Assembly: GCA_035344155.1 (NCBI GenBank) | Contig: DAORAL010000020.1 | Coordinates: 36,485 to 100,484 of the forward strand | DNA: 64,000 bases | Source of the DNA: UBA1845 sp002338715 | GTDB lineage: Bacteria > Planctomycetota > Phycisphaerae > UBA1845 | Direction: 5' to 3' | Part shown: one piece after another, positions 58,442 through 64,000 of the stretch | Position numbering within the stretch: the stretch's first letter is position 1 | Layout: every line of letters starts with the position of its first letter | Made by a program: the position numbers and the translations under genes | Notes under the pieces: generated by a model | The model's database searches: none | What the model was told of the DNA's origin: nothing | What the model saw: only the letters and a program-made list of their open reading frames with translations

Positions 58442-59929
58442 CTACTCCGCAGCCGCCTTTGCCCCACCCAGGAAACCCGTCACCGTGTCGATGAACTTGC
58501 GGTTCTCTTCGACATAGGGGTAGTGACCGCTTCGTTCGAAGACCTCAAGCTTCGCGCCGGGGATACCGTCGGCGATGGTTTTGGCGAGAGGTGGCGGTGT
58601 GATCAGGTCAAACTTCCCGCAGACGACCAGCGTGGGGATGCCGGTGATCTTCGCCAGTTCCGGACGCAGGTCGATCGTGCGGAAAACCTCTTTCTCCATC
58701 ACGATATTGACGTATGAACTGACTTCAACGTGCCGCAACCAGTCCAATCGAAACGCGGTATCCACCTCGCCGAAAAAGATCCCCGGCAGTTGCAATCCGA
58801 CCAGCGCGACCAGCTCGCGATCGTTGGGTCCGCGCATCGCCTTGCGCAACTCACCGATCAACCAGTCGTACTTCTCACGATCGGTTTCACCCATCACCGA
58901 CACCAAGACGGGAATGTACTTTTGGAATTCTTCCGCACTCGCCCAACCCGACACCAACACCATCTTGTCAACGCGATCAGGGTGCGCGAGCGCATACTTC
59001 ATCGCGATCAGGCAGCCGCTCGACTGGGCAATCATCGAAATCTTTTCATGCTCAGCCACCTTGCGAAGCGCTTCCAACTCCTCGACCTGTCGTTCGAGCG
59101 TATACGCTTCGGCGAACTGCGGTTTGCTCGAACCACCGCACCCGACCTGATCGTAGTAAACCAGTTTGTGGGACTTTGAAAGTTCATCAAGATACGGGCG
59201 AAACATCTTGTGCGATTCACCGGGACCGCCATGAATCACGTAAAGCGGTGATCCTTCACCCATCAACTTCACGTTCAACGACTGCGCCCCGATGCCAGCC
59301 GTCATCTCCTTGGAATTCAGCTCCTTGTCCGTGATGGGCATCGCCGCAACCTTGGGCAGTTCATCCAATTCCGACATGAAGAGCTTCATGTCCCTGTAGA
59401 AACCCGGAAGCTTGGTCGGAGAAAACCCACCATCGAGCGCTTCCTGAAGCGCGTCGGCGAAACTCCATCCATCAACCGTCACCCGATGCGCAAAGCGCAT
59501 GAACCCCGCGCGATCGCGACCCGATTGGCAATGCACGTACACCGTGCCATCCGTCGTCGCCCGAATCTCGTCAATAATGCTCCGCGCAACGTCTCGATTG
59601 ATGCGGGCTTGGTCGAGCGGGCCGTCAAGTCCGATGGCCAACGGTTTGCTCTCAAACGCGACGCCCAAATCCTTTGCGTCAGCCGCTTCCTGATCGACTT
59701 CGGCAGACGGATCAAGCAGGCTGATGACCCGCGTGATACCGCGCGTCCGTGCCAAGAACGCAAGGTCAGCACGACTCGGCGCTCCACCGCAAATCATGTG
59801 ATCTGAGAGCTTGGAAAGTTTCAGTCGCTTCTCAAAACGGGCAATCTCAGCGTCGTCGCCGCGCAGATCGGCAGAGTTGATCAGGACGATCGCCATGATG
59901 AGTCCGGCGGTCAGTTTGGACAAAGACAT
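58442..59929 (-). CDS. Exported fusion of dual-specificity phosphatase and proline-iminopeptidase-like hydrolase
   Basis: The 495-residue protein (start 59929, preceded by GAAGGAG) has a signal peptide (LTAGLIMAIVLINSADLRG). Residues 25-185 are a dual-specificity phosphatase-like domain with the P-loop VHCQSGRDRAGF (Cys-x5-Arg) and an upstream GGAPSRADLAFLARTRGITR. Residues 215-490 are an alpha/beta hydrolase of the proline iminopeptidase class: YVIHGGPGESHKMF, YYDQVGCGGSSKP, the nucleophile in IAQSSGCLIAM, VVCGKFDLITPPPLAK (Asp) and RSGHYPYVEEN (His). Both active sites look intact. An exported protein joining the two is unusual. Substrates are unknown. Confidence 0.85.
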   Translation of the reverse strand: MSLSKLTAGLIMAIVLINSADLRGDDAEIARFEKRLKLSKLSDHMICGGAPSRADLAFLARTRGITRVISLLDPSAEVDQEAADAKDLGVAFESKPLAIGLDGPLDQARINRDVARSIIDEIRATTDGTVYVHCQSGRDRAGFMRFAHRVTVDGWSFADALQEALDGGFSPTKLPGFYRDMKLFMSELDELPKVAAMPITDKELNSKEMTAGIGAQSLNVKLMGEGSPLYVIHGGPGESHKMFRPYLDELSKSHKLVYYDQVGCGGSSKPQFAEAYTLERQVEELEALRKVAEHEKISMIAQSSGCLIAMKYALAHPDRVDKMVLVSGWASAEEFQKYIPVLVSVMGETDREKYDWLIGELRKAMRGPNDRELVALVGLQLPGIFFGEVDTAFRLDWLRHVEVSSYVNIVMEKEVFRTIDLRPELAKITGIPTLVVCGKFDLITPPPLAKTIADGIPGAKLEVFERSGHYPYVEENRKFIDTVTGFLGGAKAAAE

Positions 59930-60269
59930 CGCGAGGTTCTCCTTCGGTTGAATCGCACCATCGTTCGTCCAAACGATCGAATCCAGCACATATCGTGTGG
60001 CGCTCCCATCATCTGGCGACGGATACCATTGTAGCGAATTGCGGGCCGCGGGTGAATTGACCCAACTGCGGCTATTTATTCGTGTTTGGAGTCCCTTGAC
60101 TATAATCCGAAGCGTTCTTTCAACTTGCCGCACTATCCGGCGCGACTTAGAATTACATTGGGTTACCAGTTGCCCGGATAGTTACAACGACACATCGACG
60201 ATTTCGACGAAGGCCAACCCGGAACTGCGGACACTGTCCTGATGACCCGGGCCCTCCCAGAGGACGATC
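59930..60269. other. Divergent region between the fusion hydrolase and the NfeD operon
   Basis: These 340 bases hold the promoters of the minus-strand fusion gene and the plus-strand NfeD-FloA operon. A TATAAT at 60101-60106, preceded by TTGAC, is a possible plus-strand -10. No repeats or hairpins of note were found. Confidence 0.4.
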
Positions 60270-61982
60270 ATGAACCGTTACAAACTCTTAAAGATCATGC
60301 GGACGGGCGGGTTGACGGCGATCGTTGCATGGTGCTGCGTTCTGCTGATCGGACCGGCTTCGGGATTGGCGATCGACAAGTCGTCCGACAACGCCACCAC
60401 CGAAAAAACATCTGCCGCCCTGCTGGCCAAGGAGTCGGCGATCAAAGACACCGCGTTCGACGAAACCGCACCGACCGAGCGATTCAAGAACGGATTCATC
60501 ATCCCGATCCGCGGCGAAATCAACGACGTGATGTTTGAAAGTCTTGAGCGGCGCATCGAGACGGCCAAGCAAGCCGACGCCAAGCTCATCGTGTTCGAAT
60601 TGGACACGCCCGGTGGCGCGGTTTCCAGCGCCCTGGACATCTGCGACCTGATCAAGTCGTTGACGGAAATCAAGACCGTCGCGTGGGTCCATACCGAAGC
60701 GTACTCTGCCGGCTCGATGATCTCGCTGGCGTGCGATGAAATCGTGATGAGCACGGCCTCCACCATCGGCGACTGCGGCGTGATCCTCGGCGGTCCCACG
60801 GGTCCATCGGAAGTCCCCGAAGAACTTCGCGCCAAAGCGGAAAGCCCGGTGATCGAAGAGTTTCGCGACTCAGCCAACCGCCGCGACTATGACCTCTTGC
60901 TGTGCGAATCGATGGTCGTCAAAGAGCGCGTGGTCTACTGGGTCGAAAACATCAACACGGGCCAGCGCAAATTCGTCGACGAACAGGAAAAGATTCGGCT
61001 CGTCGGCGGAAGCACTGACAAAACTCCGTTTGCCGCCTCCGACAATCAAGAAACGGAATACGAGTGGAAACTCGTCACGTCCTATACCGACATCGTTACC
61101 GGCAAGGAAATCAAAATCACCCAGCCGGTGGTGCCCGCCACAGAATTGTTGACGATGCGTCAGAGCAAAGCCGCAGCCTTCGGTTTCTGCAAAGCGATCT
61201 GCTCGAGCCCGACCGACCTGAAAATTCGTTACAACGTCGACGAAGCGCTGACGATGCTAACCTCCAACTGGTCGGAGCGCGTGACCAGTTGGCTCACCTC
61301 GATGCCGGTGCGCATCTTCCTGCTGGCGTTGCTGCTGCTCGGTGCGTACGTCGAATTCCATACGCCCGGGGTGGGGCTGGCTGGCTTGGTTTCGCTGATC
61401 TGCCTGGCGATCTTCGTCGGCGCACCATACATGACCGGACTGGCAAACGTTTGGGAAATCGTGATCGTCTTCATCGGATTCGGTTTGATCGCGTTGGAAG
61501 TGTTCGTCATCCCCGGATTCGGCGTCGCGGGCATCAGCGGTATGCTGTGCGTGGTGGTTGGTCTGCTGGCGACATTTATTCCTGAAGAACCTGGGCGCAC
61601 GCTGCCCATCTATTGGCCGCAATTTGAACCGGGCCTGCAAGGTTTGAAGATCGGCGTGACGACACTCGGTTCGGCGCTGGGAGCTTCGATTGTGGGCATG
61701 ATCCTGATCAGTCGGATGCTCCCGCATATCAGTTGGCTACATGGTGCAATGCCACTCAACCCAACAGCGGAAGAGGTTGGCCTCGTCGATCCTTACAACG
61801 GTTATGCTCGCGAAGGCGACGTTGGTTTGGTGGAGTCGCCATTGCGACCGGCTGGCAAAGTTCGATTTGGAAACATGCTGGTCGATGTGGTTACGCAGGG
61901 CATGTTCGTCGAACCGGGCACCGAAGTCGAAGTGTGCGAACGACAGGGCAATCGCGTTGTGGTTCGGCCCATCAATACATAA
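60270..61982 (+). CDS. NfeD1b-type membrane-bound serine protease (ClpP/SppA-like domain plus NfeD)
   Basis: The 570-residue protein has a signal segment (TAIVAWCCVLLIGPASGLAI), a ClpP-class protease domain over about 70-300 with VFELDTPGGAVSSALDICDL, WVHTEAYSAGSMISLACDEI (nucleophile Ser) and STASTIGDCGVI, then five or six membrane segments (FLLALLLLGAYVEFHTPGVG, FVIPGFGVAGISGMLC) and a C-terminal OB-fold (GNMLVDVVTQGMFVEPGTEV). NfeD1b proteins pair with flotillin-like FloA, which is encoded two genes on. It is the first of the three-gene operon. Confidence 0.9.
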   Translation: MNRYKLLKIMRTGGLTAIVAWCCVLLIGPASGLAIDKSSDNATTEKTSAALLAKESAIKDTAFDETAPTERFKNGFIIPIRGEINDVMFESLERRIETAKQADAKLIVFELDTPGGAVSSALDICDLIKSLTEIKTVAWVHTEAYSAGSMISLACDEIVMSTASTIGDCGVILGGPTGPSEVPEELRAKAESPVIEEFRDSANRRDYDLLLCESMVVKERVVYWVENINTGQRKFVDEQEKIRLVGGSTDKTPFAASDNQETEYEWKLVTSYTDIVTGKEIKITQPVVPATELLTMRQSKAAAFGFCKAICSSPTDLKIRYNVDEALTMLTSNWSERVTSWLTSMPVRIFLLALLLLGAYVEFHTPGVGLAGLVSLICLAIFVGAPYMTGLANVWEIVIVFIGFGLIALEVFVIPGFGVAGISGMLCVVVGLLATFIPEEPGRTLPIYWPQFEPGLQGLKIGVTTLGSALGASIVGMILISRMLPHISWLHGAMPLNPTAEEVGLVDPYNGYAREGDVGLVESPLRPAGKVRFGNMLVDVVTQGMFVEPGTEVEVCERQGNRVVVRPINT

Positions 61983-61995
61983 GAGCGAACGGACG

Positions 61996-62493
61996 ATGGA
62001 CTCGGTGGGCGTCATTCTGTTGTTGTATCTTGCCGGCGTCGTGTTGATCGCGGCAGAGTTGGTCTTGCCATCGCATGGCCTGCTTACGATCGCTTCGCTG
62101 GTCTGCTTTGGGATGGCCGTATATGCGACGTTCGGGCACAACCGCACACTCGGCGCCATCGCGGCCATCGGATGCGTGGTGTTTGTACCGACGATGCTCT
62201 TTTTGGGTATCAAGTTTGTGACGTACCTTCCGATGGGCAACCAATTCGCGCCGCCAAACCCAACGCGCGAAGAAGCTGGCCCCGCGTTTGATCGAAGCGA
62301 GTGCGAACAGTTTGTCGGTGCCCAAGGTCGCGCGGTGACGCCGCTGCGCCCCGTCGGTATTTGTGAGTTCAACGGACGACGCGTACAATGCGTTTCCGAA
62401 TCAGGAATGATCGACGCCGGGCAACCCGTCAACGGTGTCGGTCTTCAAATGAATACGCTTGAGGTTCGGCTGGACGAATCCCAGTCGGCATAA
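61996..62493 (+). CDS. Short NfeD-like membrane protein
   Basis: The product has 165 residues from the ATG at 61996; longer open frames upstream overlap the preceding gene and are rejected. Two or three membrane segments (VILLLYLAGVVLIAAELVLP, LLTIASLVCFGMAVYA, LGAIAAIGCVVFVPTMLFL) are followed by an OB-fold (GRAVTPLRPVGICEFNGRRV). It begins 13 bases after the long NfeD gene. The duplication of a long and a short NfeD before FloA is known in other bacteria. Confidence 0.87.
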   Translation: MDSVGVILLLYLAGVVLIAAELVLPSHGLLTIASLVCFGMAVYATFGHNRTLGAIAAIGCVVFVPTMLFLGIKFVTYLPMGNQFAPPNPTREEAGPAFDRSECEQFVGAQGRAVTPLRPVGICEFNGRRVQCVSESGMIDAGQPVNGVGLQMNTLEVRLDESQSA

Positions 62494-62529
62494 CCAGGCT
62501 AAAATCGAAGCATCTCGAAAGGATCAAAC

Positions 62530-63585
62530 ATGATTCTAGGCATGAATACATCGCATGCTCTAAGTTCACCACTGCTGGCCAATACTGGCTATTGGATCAT
62601 TGGCGGTTTCGTGATCGTCGTCTTGCTCATTTTCTTTTTCTTCATTCTCAACGTGCTCAGCATCTGGATTCAGGCCCAGCTGACCCGCGCGAAGGTCGGC
62701 TTGCTTGACCTGGTGACGATGCGCTTTCGAAAGGTGAACCCCGCGACGATCGTCAACAACAAGATCATGTTGGTCAAAGCCGGCCTGGCCAGCACGACCA
62801 CCGAGCAGTTGGAAAGTCACTACCTCGCCGGCGGGCGCGTGCCGAACGTGTGCAAAGCCATGATCGCAGCCGACCGGGCCAAGATCGATCTTGACTGGCG
62901 GACCTGCACCGCGATCGACCTCGCGGGTCGCGACATTCTCGACGCGGTCCACACCAGCGTGAATCCCAAAGTCATCGACTGCCCCAATCCGCAGTCCGGC
63001 AAAACCACGATCGATGCCGTTGCGATGGATGGCATTCAACTTCGAGCCCGTGCCCGCGTGACCGTGCGGACCAACATCGCCCAGCTCGTCGGCGGTGCGA
63101 CCGAAGACACGATCATCGCCCGCGTCGGTGAAGGCATCGTCAGCGCCATCGGTTCTTCCAAGACGCACGCCGAAGTGCTCGCCAACCCCGATCGAATCAG
63201 TAAAGCCGTGCTCGCCCGCGCACTCGATGCCGGTACCGCATATGAGATTCTATCCATCGACATCGCCGATGTGGACGTCGGAACCAACATCGGTGCGCTC
63301 CTGCAGACCGACCAAGCTGAGGCCGACGCCAAACGCTTCAAAGCAGAAGCGGAGAAGCGCCGCGCGATGGCCGTCGCCCTCGAACAGGAAAACAAAGCCA
63401 AGATTCAGGAAAACCGTGCCCTCGTCGTCCTCGCCGAAGCGGATGTGCCCCGGGCCATCGCCGAATCGTTCCGCAGCGGCAACCTCGGCATCATGGACTA
63501 CTACCGCATGCGCAACATCGAGTCCGACACCAGCATGAGAAACTCAATCGGCGGAAACGACGCGGGCAACAAGCCAGGCGTATAA
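62530..63585 (+). CDS. floA: Flotillin-like protein FloA (YqfA)
   Basis: FloA organises membrane microdomains. The 351-residue product has an N-terminal membrane segment (IIGGFVIVVLLIFFFFILNV), then the conserved TRAKVGLLDLVTMRFRKVNP, LESHYLAGGRVPNVCKAMIA, the SPFH-like part (IQLRARARVTVRTNIAQLVG), DVDVGTNIGALLQTDQAEAD and a coiled-coil tail ending ESFRSGNLGIMDYYRMRNIE. AAAGGATC stands before the ATG. It is the third gene of the NfeD-NfeD-FloA operon. Confidence 0.95.
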   Translation: MILGMNTSHALSSPLLANTGYWIIGGFVIVVLLIFFFFILNVLSIWIQAQLTRAKVGLLDLVTMRFRKVNPATIVNNKIMLVKAGLASTTTEQLESHYLAGGRVPNVCKAMIAADRAKIDLDWRTCTAIDLAGRDILDAVHTSVNPKVIDCPNPQSGKTTIDAVAMDGIQLRARARVTVRTNIAQLVGGATEDTIIARVGEGIVSAIGSSKTHAEVLANPDRISKAVLARALDAGTAYEILSIDIADVDVGTNIGALLQTDQAEADAKRFKAEAEKRRAMAVALEQENKAKIQENRALVVLAEADVPRAIAESFRSGNLGIMDYYRMRNIESDTSMRNSIGGNDAGNKPGV

Positions 63586-63587
63586 AG

Positions 63588-63651
63588 GTAGGGTGGGCCG
63601 TGCCCACCATGTCGCAAGCAATCGAACAACCGTGGGCAATGCCCGCGCTAC
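63588..63651. repeat. Palindromic dispersed repeat, copy F (GGGC type, right arm decayed)
   Basis: The left arm at 63588-63608 is the full GTAG + GGTGGGC-CGT-GCCCACC. The right arm at about 63632-63651 (GTGGGCAATGCCCGCGCTAC) has mutated but still folds (GTGGGC with GCCCGC). It lies two bases after the floA stop codon. Confidence 0.85.
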
Positions 63652-63701
63652 AATGTGTCACAGCGTGACACTTGGATATCGAATTCGGAAAGTAACCGGC
63701 A

Positions 63702-64000
63702 ATGCTCCTGGCCAGCCTTGAAACATTCGACATACCCGGCATGCTCCTATTGGCGCAAAGCGACGATTGGGATGGATACGTACGTCTTATCGTCATCGGG
63801 TTGGCCATTGTTGGGGGCATCCTCAATTGGGTCGTCGGCAAGTACAAAGAGTGGATGGGCGATAAGGACGCGATGTCGCAGGACAACACGTCTGACGGGG
63901 ACATTGTCTACGACGTCACCCTCGATGAAGATGACGATTACGTGTTGAAACCGCGCCGCACCGCCACGCCGACGCCAAGTCGACCCGCACCGCCGCGCCA
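63702..64000 (+). CDS. Hypothetical membrane protein after floA (3' end outside window)
   Basis: About 99 residues are present. After a short N-terminus (LLASLETFDIPGMLLLAQSD) a membrane segment follows (LIVIGLAIVGGILNWVVG), then a charged region with acidic residues (DVTLDEDDDYVLKPRRT) and a Pro/Thr/Ala-rich stretch that runs off the right edge. It may belong to the NfeD-FloA transcript, though the decayed repeat F lies between them. The family is not recognised. The start is the first ATG of the open frame. Confidence 0.55.
   Translation, partial: MLLASLETFDIPGMLLLAQSDDWDGYVRLIVIGLAIVGGILNWVVGKYKEWMGDKDAMSQDNTSDGDIVYDVTLDEDDDYVLKPRRTATPTPSRPAPPR

Noticed and set aside
13857..63651. The GTAGGGT repeats as parts of a CRISPR array or insertion-sequence ends
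   Set aside because: They are scattered singly, have unequal spacing and no transposase or cas gene between or beside them; no CRISPR array is present in the window.

Overview
The window looks like a chromosomal piece of a Planctomycetota bacterium, most likely of the Phycisphaerae or a near relative. The reasons are the large family of small membrane proteins ending in a CxxCGYDLTGNxSGVCPECG zinc ribbon, the DCNxNGxxDxxD and dockerin-like repeats in a giant secreted protein, the moderately high GC, and the loose gene order in which housekeeping genes stand alone between accessory genes. This is inference from sequence style; no database was searched.

Layout. 1-12.6 kb: the nusA 5' part, an UgpC/MalK-type ABC ATPase, a short secretin lipoprotein, a PilZ-like protein, a TIGR01777 epimerase, rpmI-rplT with a clear terminator, an FHA protein, hemW and nadA. 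12.7-18.2 kb: hpt, a bPH2 membrane protein, trpS, small unknowns, a lone fliM and a tRNA-Arg(CCG). 18.2-26.4 kb: eleven minus-strand genes of the zinc-ribbon family (called ZR1-ZR11 here), interrupted by a YbaK-type deacylase and an acidic lipoprotein. 26.4-29.6 kb: an unknown membrane protein, a membrane-anchored alpha/beta hydrolase and a lipoprotein beta-carbonic anhydrase. 29.7-37.1 kb: a surface-glycan region, with an SGNH / MBOAT / SGNH O-acylation cassette on the minus strand facing away from a sugar nucleotidyltransferase, a LegB-like dehydratase and a GT2 glycosyltransferase on the plus strand. 37.2-41.1 kb: ZR12-ZR18, six of them in one chain joined by five ATGA overlaps. 41.3-46.3 kb: a 1661-residue exported protein with glucose/sorbosone dehydrogenase, DUF4215, cytochrome c and dockerin-like parts. 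46.9-54.1 kb: a J-domain protein, an LpxL-like acyltransferase, catalase with divergent oxyR, a GGDEF cyclase, a receiver-like protein and a Trbp111-type tRNA-binding protein. 54.1-56.3 kb: a lower-GC stretch with an Orc/Cdc6-like ATPase. 56.3-64 kb: manA, a phosphatase-hydrolase fusion, and a NfeD-NfeD-FloA membrane-microdomain operon.

The strongest candidate for an undescribed system is the ZR family. Eighteen paralogs lie in two clusters on one strand. Most have the plan TM1, short extracytoplasmic beta-rich segment with a WxP motif, TM2, then a cytoplasmic zinc ribbon. They show recent duplications that include the promoter, tight translational coupling, one internal module duplication, and one member whose ribbon is interrupted by an in-frame TGA. 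A second recurrent signal is a dispersed palindromic repeat whose hairpin arms differ by compensatory changes (GGGC/GCCC, GCGC/GCGC, CCGC/GCGG) between copies; it sits at gene ends and twice supplies the stop codon. Several genes have a -10-like hexamer only 6-10 bases before the start codon, which points to leaderless mRNAs.
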